The notes beneath the pieces are model-generated. The model was not told the origin of the DNA and did no database searches. It saw only the letters and a list, made by a program, of their open reading frames with translations. The translations under genes and the position numbers were made by a program. Shown in pieces: positions 8,975 through 17,404 of a stretch of DNA of 59,505 bases. The stretch is from Crystallibacter permensis (GTDB taxonomy: Bacteria > Actinomycetota > Actinomycetes > Actinomycetales > Micrococcaceae), in assembly GCF_025960875.1 (NCBI RefSeq), contig NZ_JAODLR010000027.1, forward strand, positions 1 to 59,505, in the 5' to 3' direction. How positions within the stretch are numbered: the stretch's first letter is position 1; every line of letters begins with the position of its first letter.

Positions 8975-9214
8975 ATGTCCGGGTACCTCATACAGTACAA
9001 CCGCCGTACCGGTCGCTCCGACGTTCAGGAGTTCCCCGGTGCTGACGGCTCCCGACAGGCTATGCGGATGCGCCTTCGCCTGGAACGGGAACGCCTCGAC
9101 GAGGACGTCGAAATCGCCTCCATTAACGCAGCTTCCCTGGAGAGCCTGCAGGCCACTCATTCACGGTACTTTGGCCGAGCGGATTTTCACGGAAACGTGC
9201 CAACACCAGCGTAA
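8975..9214 (+). CDS. small 79-residue protein (operon gene 4)
   Basis: A soluble 79-residue protein, starting 3 bp after the RelA/SpoT-like gene and followed 15 bp later by a perfect hairpin, so it is the last gene of the operon. It has a YLIQYNRRTG beginning, a basic helix (AMRMRLRLERERLDED) and an ASLESLQATHSRYF end. It could be the antitoxin or an adaptor. No family motif that I can name with confidence is present. Confidence 0.7.
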   Translation: MSGYLIQYNRRTGRSDVQEFPGADGSRQAMRMRLRLERERLDEDVEIASINAASLESLQATHSRYFGRADFHGNVPTPA

Positions 9215-9229
9215 CCAGCCCACTTGAAC

Positions 9230-9269
9230 GACGGTGGCGGCTGCCCCTTATCGGGCAGCCGCCACCGTC
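9230..9269 (+). terminator. terminator of the four-gene nucleotidyltransferase/SAS operon
   Basis: Perfect 17-bp stem (9230-9246 with 9253-9269, GACGGTGGCGGCTGCCC) around a 6-nt loop, 15 bp after the last stop codon. No long T-tract follows, which is usual in high-GC Gram-positives. Confidence 0.8.
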
Positions 9270-9527
9270 ATATGCTGTGGACATTCACCGGCTAACGGCA
9301 AAAGAGGTTGGGACGTGCCACATGCAACTGGGCTGCCTTTACGTTGGGCACAAGTGATCAGGGGCGACGTACCCCCAGCCATGCGGTTGTACCCGCTGCG
9401 ACTTTTTGCTGCGAGGTTCTTTTGTCGCTTAGGGATAGCAATCGGCTGCTGATCCCAGCTTGTGAATCAAGGCAGCAGAATGGAGCCTACCGTCCTGCTT
9501 GAAGCCGCCCGGCCAGCAACTCGTTTT

Positions 9528-10037
9528 TTAGAAGTACTCGTTCGGGTTTGCCAGTGCGGAAAGCATAAATCCAGCGGCAATGACGAGGGGAAGTAAACTC
9601 TGCACGGCGAAGGGCCACCAATTTGCCCCCGCGCCACGGCTTTGGCGGCATGACCTTGTCAGGAGGAAAGACAGCGTGGCCAAGGGCAGGAATACTGCCC
9701 CAAAGATCAGGACGGCGATGAGAAGTTCACCTTCGTAGCAGCCTGATCCATATCCTGTCTCGGGTGTGCACTGCATCCGGTTGGGATAGTAACCCAGCGC
9801 TGCGCCGAAAAGTGCAGCAGGCGGAGCACTGAGAAGCGCGCCCGCTAAGCTGACAAGAGCCGTCGCAATCCGGTCTCTCCGTGTCTCCCGCCAGATCGCC
9901 CGACCCAAATCCCGCTCCTTTTCCGAGGGATCCCCCGAAATAGGATCACGCTGTAGCCGAAATATGAGCATCTCATTCTTGCTGTCGCGTAATTGTGTCG
10001 GCGACCACGCGAAACTTCCGCCTGGCGGCCATTCCAA
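9528..10037 (-). CDS. hypothetical membrane protein with about three TM segments
   Basis: The 169-residue frame has hydrophobic segments at about 60-84, 102-124 and 145-162, with a charged N-terminal region (RETRRDRIATAL). TTG 10037 would be the start of the longest form; ATG 9971 gives a shorter form beginning MLIFRLQRD. Neither has a strong ribosome site. No family is recognised. Before the IS21 insertion this gene lay directly downstream of abiEii on the same strand, so it may have been read with the AbiE operon. Confidence 0.55.
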   Translation of the reverse strand: MEWPPGGSFAWSPTQLRDSKNEMLIFRLQRDPISGDPSEKERDLGRAIWRETRRDRIATALVSLAGALLSAPPAALFGAALGYYPNRMQCTPETGYGSGCYEGELLIAVLIFGAVFLPLATLSFLLTRSCRQSRGAGANWWPFAVQSLLPLVIAAGFMLSALANPNEYF

Positions 10038-10073
10038 ATCAACGGCTAAGCAGATGGTTCGAGCCCCTTGGTT

Positions 10074-10080
10074 AGAGGAG
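10074..10080 (+). repeat. left target-site duplication of the IS21-type element
   Basis: AGAGGAG here and at 14663-14669 flank the element's outer ends. IS21 elements duplicate 4-8 bp. Reading leftward through this copy on the minus strand gives CTC CTC TAA, which restores the abiEii 3' end (Leu-Leu-stop). Confidence 0.65.
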
Positions 10081-10226
10081 TGGCTGTGACAGGTTTAGAT
10101 GGCCCCGGTAAGACGGTTATTTCTGGCCCCAATTTGTGACTCGCCGGGCACTTGTGACGGTTATTTGTGGCCCCACCTTCAACGTTGGATCCATCAGTGG
10201 ATGGATGCGGCGGAAGGTTGGGCTGG

Positions 10227-11903
10227 ATGGAGTCGAGAGTGGAGTTGTTCGCACGGATCCGAAGGGACGCCCGGCTCGAGGGCCTATCGATTCGTGCGTT
10301 GGCTGTCCGGCACGAGGTTCACAGAAGAACGGTGAGGCAGGCTCTGGATTCAGCGGCCCCGCCGGAACGTAAACCGAGACAAGGTGTGTCCTGGAGGCTG
10401 GAGCTATTCAAGACTGCGATCGACGCGATGCTGGTCGAGGATACAACGGCACCGAGGAAGCAGCGTCACACTGCCCGCAGGATACTGGCCCGGCTCATTG
10501 AAGAGCACGGTGCGCAGGAGCTGTCGTATTCCACGGTGCGTGACTACGTCAGGGTCCGCCGGGCCCAGATCGATGTTGAGGCCGGCCGCCGGATGGAGGT
10601 ATTCGTTCCGCAGGAACACGCGCCGGGGGCCGAGGCCGAGGTGGACTTCGGCGAGGTCTGGGTGGTCCTGAACGGGGTGAAGACGAAGTGCCACATGTTC
10701 GTCTTCCGGTTGTCCCACTCGGGCAAGGCTATCCACCGGAATTACCCGACCCAGGCCCAGGAAGCCTTTTTGGAAGGCCACATCGAAGCGTTCAACAAGA
10801 TCGGCGGCGTGCCGGTCAAGCACATCCGCTATGACAATCTCACCAGCGCTGTCAAGGCTGTGGTGTTCGGCCAGGGCCGGCAACGCCAGGAAAACGACCG
10901 CTGGGTGTTGTTCCGTTCCCACTATGGTTTTGATTCTTTCTATTGCCAGCCAGGGATCGCAGGGGCGCACGAGAAAGGCGGTGTTGAGGGCGAGGTGGGC
11001 TGGTTCCGTCGCAACAGGCTCTCCCCAATGCCCCTCGCCGACTCTCTGGATGAGCTCAACGACCGGATCAGACGATGGGAGGCCCGGGACGACCGCCGGC
11101 GGATCAATGACAGGATCCGCACCATCGGCCAGGACTTCGAGGCCGAACGGCCGTTCCTGGCACCGTTGCCGGTGGAGGAGTTTGATCCTGGGCTGGTGCT
11201 GAATCCCAGGGTTGATAGGTCTTCGATGGTCACGGTGCGGATGGTGAAGTACTCCGTGCCTGCCCGGTTCATCGGCAGGAGGGTCCGGGTCTCGCTGCGG
11301 GCGTCAGAGGTTCTGGTCTTCGACGGCCGTACCGTTGCTGCCAGGCATCAGCGGATTGCCGCCAAACGCGGGCAGTCGGTGCAGCTGGACCACTATCTTG
11401 AGGTCCTCAAAACCAAACCCGGTGCCCTTCCCGGCTCTACCGCCCTGGCCCGTGCCCGCGAGTCGGGAGCGTTTACCAGCGCCCATGAGGCGTTCTGGGC
11501 TGCCTCCCGCCGGGTCAACGGAGATGCCGACGGCACCCGGGAACTCATCGATGTCCTGCTGCTCCACCGCTCGATGGACGCCGGAGACATCCAAGCGGGG
11601 ATCACCGCGGCACTGGGAGTGGGCGCCGTCAGCGCCGACGTCGTCGCTGTCGAAGCCCGCAGAAACGCGTCGGTTTCGTCCGGGGGTGGGGCCGGTTCGG
11701 ACCGTCATCGCGGTGCTCATGCTGAAGTGAAAGTGCACCGGGTTGTCAGTCTCACCCAGCGCCGGCTCATGGACCCCGATGCCGTCATCGCAGGGCTGCC
11801 TCCGGATGCCCGGCCCCTGCCGTCGGTGAGTGCTTATGACGAGCTGCTGGCCAGACGTACCGAACATCCTGCAGGATCCGCGTCGAAGGAGAACATCTCA
11901 TGA
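10227..11903 (+). CDS. istA: IS21-family transposase IstA
   Basis: A 558-residue DDE transposase. An N-terminal HTH (LSIRALAVRHEVHRRTVRQAL, about 18-38) is followed by the catalytic core with EVDFGEVW (first Asp, about 138), RYDNLTSAV (second Asp, about 200) and GGVEGEVGWFRRN (Glu, about 251). A beta-barrel-like C-terminal region with a YSVPARFIGRRVRV segment follows. ATG 10227 has GGAAGG 8 nt upstream; the frame is open back to 10167. The stop overlaps the istB start by 4 nt (ATGA), as usual for IS21. Confidence 0.92.
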   Translation: MESRVELFARIRRDARLEGLSIRALAVRHEVHRRTVRQALDSAAPPERKPRQGVSWRLELFKTAIDAMLVEDTTAPRKQRHTARRILARLIEEHGAQELSYSTVRDYVRVRRAQIDVEAGRRMEVFVPQEHAPGAEAEVDFGEVWVVLNGVKTKCHMFVFRLSHSGKAIHRNYPTQAQEAFLEGHIEAFNKIGGVPVKHIRYDNLTSAVKAVVFGQGRQRQENDRWVLFRSHYGFDSFYCQPGIAGAHEKGGVEGEVGWFRRNRLSPMPLADSLDELNDRIRRWEARDDRRRINDRIRTIGQDFEAERPFLAPLPVEEFDPGLVLNPRVDRSSMVTVRMVKYSVPARFIGRRVRVSLRASEVLVFDGRTVAARHQRIAAKRGQSVQLDHYLEVLKTKPGALPGSTALARARESGAFTSAHEAFWAASRRVNGDADGTRELIDVLLLHRSMDAGDIQAGITAALGVGAVSADVVAVEARRNASVSSGGGAGSDRHRGAHAEVKVHRVVSLTQRRLMDPDAVIAGLPPDARPLPSVSAYDELLARRTEHPAGSASKENIS

Positions 11904-12719
11904 GCCCCATCGCTCCGGCTACGACCATCACACCTACTTTGCGTCGGCGCCGCGGCCTGACCGAGCAGGCCGCGGTCGCGGCCGTGGACCAGGCATGCCG
12001 CCGGCTGCGCCTGCCCACCGTCCGCGCGGTCCTGGACGAAGCCCTGGCCATCGCGGGGAAGGAACAGCTGACCTACCAGGGCTTCCTGGCTGAGCTGTTG
12101 CTTGCCGAGTGTGATGACCGGGACCGGCGTTCATCGATCCGCCGCGTCAAGGCAGCCGGGTTTCCCCGGGACAAGTGGCTGGGCGATTTCGATTTCGACG
12201 CTAACCCGAACATCAAACCCCGCAACGATTCATACGCTGGCGACTGGTGACTGGATCCATAAAGGCGCGCCCCTGTGTCTGATCGGTGACTCGGGCACCG
12301 GCAAATCCCACCTGCTTATCGGGCTCGGCACCGCGGCCGCGGAGAAGGGTTACCGGGTCAAATACACCTTGGCCACGCGGCTGGTGAACGAACTCGTCGA
12401 GGCCGCCGATGAGAAGGTCCTTGCCAAAACCATCGCCCGTTACGGGCGCGTGGACCTGCTGTGTATTGATGAGCTGGGCTATATGGAGCTGGACCGCCGG
12501 GGCGCTGAACTCCTCTTCCAGGTCCTGACCGAGCGCGAGGAGAAGAACTCCATCGCCATCGCGAGCAACGAATCGTTCTCCGGTTGGACCAAGACCTTCA
12601 CCGATCCCAGGTTGTGCGCAGCGATCGTGGACCGCCTGACCTTCAACGGAGCCATCATCGAAACCGGCACGGACTCATACCGCCTCGCCCACACCAAGGC
12701 GCAGCAGGCCGCTGGATAG
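11900..12719 (+). pseudogene. istB: IS21-family helper ATPase IstB, frameshifted
   Basis: IstB is the AAA+ helper of IS21 transposition. The first frame (11900 onward) gives the N-terminus through DFDFDANPNIKP; the second frame (+1) continues ATIHTLATGDW, then Walker A GDSGTGKS at about 12286-12309, Walker B LLCIDELGY and the SNESFSGW sensor region. Removing one C from the CCCC run at 12218-12221 joins the two frames into the expected sequence. So there is either a real 1-nt insertion, a sequencing error or, less likely, a frameshift site. All other motifs are intact. Confidence 0.85.
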
Positions 12720-12812
12720 CATAGAGGCGAAGTGTCTTTCTGCATGGAACACAGACTTGGAGCCGTCCCGATCTAGCCACTGTCCGTAGGCGTAACACTG
12801 CCTTCCTTGTGC

Positions 12813-12977
12813 TACACCTATTTACTCAATCAAAAACGCAACACCGTCGAACGCAGTTTCAACTGGCTCAAGCACTGGGACGGTATCGCCACCCGCTACG
12901 ACAAATACGCCACGACATTCTTTGGCGGCGTCCTGCTCAGCGCAATGATCACATTCCACCGCGTCCCCAAATATTAA
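12813..12977 (+). pseudogene. 3' fragment of an IS5-family transposase
   Basis: The frame reads RNTVERSFNWLKHWDGIATRYDK and ends in PKY-stop, matching the C-terminal catalytic Glu region of IS5-type transposases (NxVERxFxxLKxxRxIATRYDK). Only about 54 codons remain; the rest is absent. It lies inside the IS21 element and marks an older insertion. Confidence 0.7.
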
Positions 12978-12987
12978 TAGACAGAAC

Positions 12988-13311
12988 CTAAGCGAGCACT
13001 ACTGCAGCGCCAACTGCGATGCCGACCCAACCCAGGAAAATCGCTCCCTCGCCAAAGCGTGCGAGCCCTGCGCTGGCTGGCGAATAGGGTCGCGCAGTGG
13101 AAAACATTTGCGCCCCCTTGCCGCATACGGCAATCACCGCCGAAGCGATGCAGATGAAGACTGGGCCGGGGTGCGTCAGTTCCAAAACAGCCCAGGCGAG
13201 CAGAAGCGTGACCACGGTGGCAATGGCAACTGTCGCAGGGATCCCCGGCTTGCTGGGCCCTCGATCTCCGCTTGGGTTCGAAGGTGCGGTGTTCGGTTTG
13301 GACTGCTGCAT
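12988..13311 (-). CDS. small membrane protein inside the IS21 element
   Basis: A 107-residue protein with a polar Pro/Ser N-terminus (about 1-25) and three hydrophobic segments (about 28-45, 49-65 and 85-105). ATG 13311 has an excellent GGGAGG site 8 nt upstream, so the longer upstream frame is ignored. No family recognised. It is transcribed towards the IS5 remnant and away from the secreted-protein gene, i.e. it is cargo between istB and the right IS end. Confidence 0.65.
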   Translation of the reverse strand: MQQSKPNTAPSNPSGDRGPSKPGIPATVAIATVVTLLLAWAVLELTHPGPVFICIASAVIAVCGKGAQMFSTARPYSPASAGLARFGEGAIFLGWVGIAVGAAVVLA

Positions 13312-13573
13312 TGTTTGTTCCTCCCATGTATGGGGACACGGAAATTTATACCACCGAGTATTCCATAGTGCAGTCAAAGAATTGTAACGCCAAAATAACG
13401 TTCTGAGGATTTCAAGATAAAAAATAACGTTCTAAGAATTTTGAGATAAAGAAGCGTCCGGAGTCTTTACGTACAGATTTCACTACTGAATTATGGCCCG
13501 TAGGTTGCACGGTTCATCAGCAGCCGCTCGCACCGTCAAAATACAGTCTCTGCACGCACAAGAGGGGAATCAC

Positions 13574-14143
13574 ATGTCAGCTCTATCCAGAACGCTGTCA
13601 GCGCTAATGACGGCTGGGCTTCTCGCAGTATCGATGGCGGCACCCGCCTCAGCAGCAACGAAGGAAGCCGAACAGCCAGCATTGGACTGTTGGGTCCAGT
13701 ACGAAACGGGGGAAAACCATTGCGTTAAGCAAGGGGAAGGCCTGAATGCCGCTGTCCTCAATCTTTACGACAAGAGAATCGTGGAAGACGGAGATGAGGC
13801 CGCCCAGTACCGTGATGGTTCATCAGTTCAGGCTACCTACATTCTCGGTACCGTCTACATCGATCAAGACTACGGCGGCACCTCGGTTACATTCACCACG
13901 AGCATCTCCACCACCTGCAATACGCACTCTTTTAGGTGGCCGGAGCTAACCGACGTCAGATGGAGTGACTACTGGTCGGGGTACGCGAACGACGACATCG
14001 AATCATTTGTCCTGGGTCCCAACTGTAAAATTGGCCTGTGGGCCGATACTTACTACAACGGCTCTTACTACGACTCGGCTACAAACAGGTCGACACTCGG
14101 CTGGATGAATAACCAGGCATCCTCGCTCTGGTTTACGGGTTAG
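13574..14143 (+). CDS. secreted beta/gamma-crystallin-like or I36-type inhibitor-like protein
   Basis: A 189-residue protein with a clear signal peptide (LSALMTAGLLAVSMAAPASA, cleavage near ASA-AT). The mature part has Cys residues and beta-rich, aromatic, Asn/Ser-rich stretches. These include VYIDQDYGGTSVTF at about 93-106, a DIESFVLG stretch and a final NNQASSLWF, all reminiscent of crystallin/I36 peptidase-inhibitor folds in Actinobacteria. ATG 13574 has GAGGGG 6 nt upstream. Lower GC than neighbouring genes. It is cargo in the IS21 element, followed by a hairpin terminator. The biochemical role is unknown. Confidence 0.75.
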   Translation: MSALSRTLSALMTAGLLAVSMAAPASAATKEAEQPALDCWVQYETGENHCVKQGEGLNAAVLNLYDKRIVEDGDEAAQYRDGSSVQATYILGTVYIDQDYGGTSVTFTTSISTTCNTHSFRWPELTDVRWSDYWSGYANDDIESFVLGPNCKIGLWADTYYNGSYYDSATNRSTLGWMNNQASSLWFTG

Positions 14144-14157
14144 TCGCCCGTCCGTGT

Positions 14158-14199
14158 TGGAGCCTCCCTCCCGCTCTAGATTGTGGGAAGGGGGCTCCA
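14158..14199 (+). terminator. hairpin after the secreted-protein gene
   Basis: TGGAGCCtCCcTCCCgC (14158-14174) pairs with GTGGGAAGGGGGCTCCA (14183-14199) using a few G-T pairs, 8-nt loop; it starts 14 bp after the stop codon. Confidence 0.7.
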
Positions 14200-14219
14200 G
14201 CTTTGTCCGCAGCGGTGCC

Positions 14220-14333
14220 CTAGGTGTATTGACCAGTGAGGTTGCGTACGCGGGCCGCCGACGGAGGCCCTCGTAGTGAAATGTGGCCTCGGTGATGATT
14301 GTAGTGGTGCTACCAGTCATCGAAGGCAGCCAT
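14220..14333 (-). pseudogene. C-terminal remnant of an IS481-type transposase
   Basis: Read on the minus strand, the frame gives MAAFDDW-stop-HHYNHHRGH...PPSAARVRNLTGQYT-stop. The YNHHRxH and RVxNLxGQYT motifs are the ends of IS481 transposases. An in-frame TAG sits after DDW, and another TAG lies a few codons upstream of the Met, so it is dead. Only the last 40 codons can be recognised. Confidence 0.6.
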
Positions 14334-14522
14334 GCGTTCGGACTCCTACCGGACGATCCCAATAGTTGGATTCGGGCGGCTTCCAACCTTTTCCCGTGAG
14401 TGTCGCAGGTATAACCAGTCCCCGACGCGGAAACGGCTAATAGAGTGGGGGCGGGAGCAGCAACACTGATCTCCCTTTTGAGAGGTGTGCCTGTCCCGTT
14501 GTCGCTAAGCAGAGAAGCGGCA

Positions 14523-14559
14523 GAAGGGCCTCCTGGAGCGCGAAACCAGGAGGCCCTTC
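14523..14559. terminator. strong 14-bp hairpin near the IS21 right end
   Basis: GAAGGGCCTCCTGG (14523-14536) pairs perfectly with 14546-14559 around a 9-nt loop. It probably insulates the end of the element. Confidence 0.7.
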
Positions 14560-14660
14560 GGGCGAAAGTGTGTCCAGGCCTCGAGCACTCAGCTGCCCTG
14601 TGATTCGTCAGGTGGGGCCAGTTTCAACCGTCCTACCGGGGCCAAATAGGGTTGACATAG

Positions 14661-15668
14661 TCAGAGGAGGTGCGCCGCTTTTTGAACAGTCATCAGGCAA
14701 TCAGTCAGGCTGGGCTGCTCGCCGTAGATCAGGCCAGTCGCCAGTTCGTAGGATTTTTCCATCTCCAACAGGAGATCAGGCGTCGGCTGGAATGCAGGGC
14801 TGTGCGCGTACCCTCCATCCGGTCTGGGGGTAAAGGAAAATCCTGCCGCAGCGCTGTGGCCATCGATGTCTTCGATCAGCCCGGCGCTGCCGTCCGGCCC
14901 GATCCCAATCAGCAACTGCAGGACGTCCGCGTTGGACAGGAGTCGATGGATGTCGTAGAAGTGGCGCCCGCCCCTCATAAGAGCGCTATGCGCCGTGGCG
15001 TCGGGCATCCGTGAGACGGCGTCGTGCACGGCGGAGATCTTCTCGAGCAGGGTCCGCTCCGGCGACAAGACATTCACGGTGAAAGGCTCGAATTCCTGCC
15101 AGGCTGATTCGAGCTCCCCCAGCACTTCGACAGCATAATCGGCCACCATGGATCGGAGCCTGTGGACCTGGAGCGGGAAGTCGCCGCCTCGGGTGCCCAT
15201 CTCCAGCAGCACGCCCTCCGAAGCCACACCGGATTCGAAGGAACCGGGATAGTGGTAGCGCATGTGGCGCTTGACACCCTTGGTTGGCGCGCCGGAAACC
15301 CTACGGTCCTGGGGGTCGATTCCGAGGTGTTCGCCAACGTCATGGCACACTGCCTTGAGGATCTTGTCCTTGGCGCCGGGAGAGCAGTTCTCCGGGAAGA
15401 CGACCAGCAGATCAACGTCCTCCGAGAACCGCTCGATGAGGTTGTAGGCCCTGCTGAGACTGGTACCGCCCTTGAAGACGAAAGTCACCGGCACCAGCCG
15501 CTGCGACTTGTCGGCGATGACCCTGTCCTTGACGGCTGCACGGAGGACTTCGGTGACCCAAAAGTCCTTTTCCACGAATGCCTGCGGCAGCCTGAAGTGG
15601 AGAGCCGCCCCGTCTACCAGTGCTTCCAGATCATCTGGGCTATCCCGCAAGCGGTAGGCGTCGATCAC
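14661..15668 (-). CDS. abiEii: AbiEii-type toxin nucleotidyltransferase
   Basis: A 335-residue protein of the AbiEii/AbiGii family: KGGTSLSRAYNLIERFSEDVD at about 66-86 contains the GGTSLS...DxD nucleotidyltransferase signature. Members (including the MenT toxins) add nucleotides to tRNA 3' ends or otherwise block translation when a phage disturbs the antitoxin. Overlaps the antitoxin gene by 4 nt (ATGA). The stop codon (14661-14663) lies at the IS21 junction: its last base belongs to the target duplication and the other two to the element. The uninterrupted gene would end at the same residue with TAA. Length is full for the family. Confidence 0.88.
   Translation of the reverse strand: MIDAYRLRDSPDDLEALVDGAALHFRLPQAFVEKDFWVTEVLRAAVKDRVIADKSQRLVPVTFVFKGGTSLSRAYNLIERFSEDVDLLVVFPENCSPGAKDKILKAVCHDVGEHLGIDPQDRRVSGAPTKGVKRHMRYHYPGSFESGVASEGVLLEMGTRGGDFPLQVHRLRSMVADYAVEVLGELESAWQEFEPFTVNVLSPERTLLEKISAVHDAVSRMPDATAHSALMRGGRHFYDIHRLLSNADVLQLLIGIGPDGSAGLIEDIDGHSAAAGFSFTPRPDGGYAHSPAFQPTPDLLLEMEKSYELATGLIYGEQPSLTDCLMTVQKAAHLL
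14663..14669 (+). repeat. right target-site duplication of the IS21-type element
   Basis: Second copy of AGAGGAG, inside the last two Leu codons and the first stop-codon base of abiEii. Confidence 0.65.
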
Positions 15669-16261
15669 GCTGCGATGCTTTCGGCCAGATGCTCAAACCT
15701 GGTTCGCACTGCTGGCGAGCTTTCCCCCGGGACGGCCTCAGCTATCCGGCCCAGGCGGACTTCACCCTTATCAACCGCGTTCCTGGCAGCTGAAACGAGG
15801 GAATCCCACCCCGACTCGACGGTGGACGGTTCGCGCAGAACCTCCAGTAAAGCGATCTCGAGGAATGAGAGGCCTCGCCGGCGCCCGTTGTTACGCTTAT
15901 GCAGCTTCACGCCGTCAATGCCTTGTTTCAGCGGACCGGAAACGGCAAGCTCGACTTTAGCCGGCACCTGTGTGGTGAGTCCGAATGCCCGCGCGGCTGA
16001 ATACCCCGCAGGGCCAATACCCTCGACACCGAGCACTTTCAAGGCAACCTCCAGAACACCAGGCCGCGCCATGCCGTATCGGGTCTTCGGACCTTTGAAA
16101 TAGAGCCCCCGGGAACAATGCACAACGTCACCACGCTTGGCCGCCCGGGAAAGCGCATTGCGGGCGGCCGTGGGAGAACCAGGAAGATCCTTGGCCCTCA
16201 CGAAGGAGCGAACCGGGAGTTCCTCCAACACTTGGCCGGGCGTTTTCGTTGAAGTGCTCAT
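15665..16261 (-). CDS. abiEi: AbiEi-type antitoxin, DNA-binding
   Basis: A 198-residue AbiEi-family protein with an N-terminal winged-helix antitoxin domain (about 10-70; FVRAKDL...NALSRAAKRGDVVHCSRGLYF). The C-terminal domain has the typical AARAFGLTTQVPAKVELAVSG region (about 95-115). AbiEi represses its operon and counteracts AbiEii without direct inhibition (type IV). ATG 16261 lies 8 nt after a TACGAT -10-like hexamer, which suggests a leaderless transcript. The upstream extension of the frame to 16534 is not credible as part of this protein. Confidence 0.85.
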   Translation of the reverse strand: MSTSTKTPGQVLEELPVRSFVRAKDLPGSPTAARNALSRAAKRGDVVHCSRGLYFKGPKTRYGMARPGVLEVALKVLGVEGIGPAGYSAARAFGLTTQVPAKVELAVSGPLKQGIDGVKLHKRNNGRRRGLSFLEIALLEVLREPSTVESGWDSLVSAARNAVDKGEVRLGRIAEAVPGESSPAVRTRFEHLAESIAA

Positions 16262-16509
16262 GACACAAAATCGTACCGAGTTTGTCGCACGTCGGCAAGC
16301 AAGCCGCCGTTGTTTCGGCCGGGAAGAATGGCTTCTGGTGCGGCTAGGACTCGGGCACGATCGAAACCAGTAGTTCACTACCTTTGGACCGCAGAACGAG
16401 ACCATCAGCGGGCTGAGGACGCCGCCTTGGTGAATTCCCCCGCTTAGGCTGAAGACATCGGCCCCTGCTCGCTGCAGGCTTCGGCGCCATCTCCCCAGAA
16501 CTCCGACAC

Positions 16510-17166
16510 TCAGTGTTCCGTTTCGGCCTGACAATTCCTGGGTATCAGATCCACCAGCCGCCCGATCCGGTCTGGCGATATGTCACGCAGAATTCCAGGC
16601 AGAAGGATCTGCCACATATCCCTAATGCGTTCCATGACATCTTCCCTGCCCGTCCGCACATCCGACACCATTTGAACGCCGGTAAAGGAAGCCACCACGA
16701 ATTTCGCCAGGACGGACGGGGCAACGCCCTCCCTGATCGTTCCATCAGTTAAGGCTTGGGTGGCCAGATTTTCCATCACCCTGATCCAGTCTTCATAGGG
16801 CTCGTGAACCGAACGGCCGAAAGAAGAGGCCTCGAACGTGAGCCGGATGCCTGCCCTGACCACGGGATCATGGAGGAGCCTGTGACCGAACTCCCGGCAC
16901 ATAACAATCATGGCATCAAGAGGCGGACGCCCCTCCTGCAGGACCGTCAGTCCGTCGTGGACGACGAGCCGGTGCTGTTCCTCGATGACGGCCTTGGCGA
17001 GATCCTGTTTGGAAGCGAAATGGAAGTACAGGGCTGCCTTTGTCACCTGGGCACGCTCCGCTACCTGGATGAGGCTGGCGCGCCCGTAGCCGCTCTTTTC
17101 GAACACTTCCGCGGCCCCGGCGATAATCGTTTGCCGGGTTGCACATGAGCGATTCTGCACCGCCAC
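16510..17166 (-). CDS. TetR-family regulator (gamma-butyrolactone-receptor-like)
   Basis: A 218-residue protein with an N-terminal TetR HTH (TIIAGAAEVFEKSGYGRASLIQVAERAQVTKAALYFHFASKQDLA in sequence, about 10-55). The wording of the HTH (ASL...VTKxALYFHFxSK) is that of the ArpA/ScbR group, which bind gamma-butyrolactone signals in Streptomyces; the ligand here is unknown. GTG 17166 has GAGG 8 nt upstream; GTG 17160 is an alternative. The upstream part of the open frame is non-coding. It faces away from the PGPGW gene. Confidence 0.82.
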   Translation of the reverse strand: MAVQNRSCATRQTIIAGAAEVFEKSGYGRASLIQVAERAQVTKAALYFHFASKQDLAKAVIEEQHRLVVHDGLTVLQEGRPPLDAMIVMCREFGHRLLHDPVVRAGIRLTFEASSFGRSVHEPYEDWIRVMENLATQALTDGTIREGVAPSVLAKFVVASFTGVQMVSDVRTGREDVMERIRDMWQILLPGILRDISPDRIGRLVDLIPRNCQAETEH

Positions 17167-17404
17167 GATCAATACCTCATTCCTGTGTGACCTCATGGAG
17201 CACGAATATCGAACAATAACAGCAGCCACACGAGAAGCCTGTGCCCGAATCCGGTTCATCGATGGATGGGCGCTACTCCGGGGCACCGAGAGCCGCGCCG
17301 ATTCGAAGTTGTCCATCATGCAGGCGAAACGGCTGTGAAAAGATGTTCCCATCGGCAGAAGGATCGATGCCGTCCCGCGGTGGCTGCGGCGGACCGGCAT
17401 CAAG

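Larger units (their letters stand above)
10082..14662 (+). mobile_element. IS21-family element, 4.6 kb, with internal cargo
   Basis: Left and right ends share inverted sequence: both inner parts read TGGCCCCGGTA(A/G)GACGGTT followed by CTGGCCCC within 50 bp of the ends (left about 10101-10130, right about 14612-14642 inverted). A second internal copy of GACGGTTATTTxTGGCCCC lies at about 10156-10174. Repeated end motifs of this kind are IstA binding sites in IS21. Usual IS21 length is 2-2.5 kb; here 1.9 kb of extra DNA (an IS5 fragment, a membrane gene, a secreted-protein gene and an IS481 remnant) sits between istB and the right end. The exact outermost base is uncertain by 1-5 nt. Confidence 0.75.

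Noticed and set aside
16384-16534. Reverse-transcriptase-like peptide (GGIHQGGVLSPLM) on the minus strand upstream of abiEi
   Set aside because: One short RT-like motif with no YxDD or other RT blocks around it; too little to call even a fragment.
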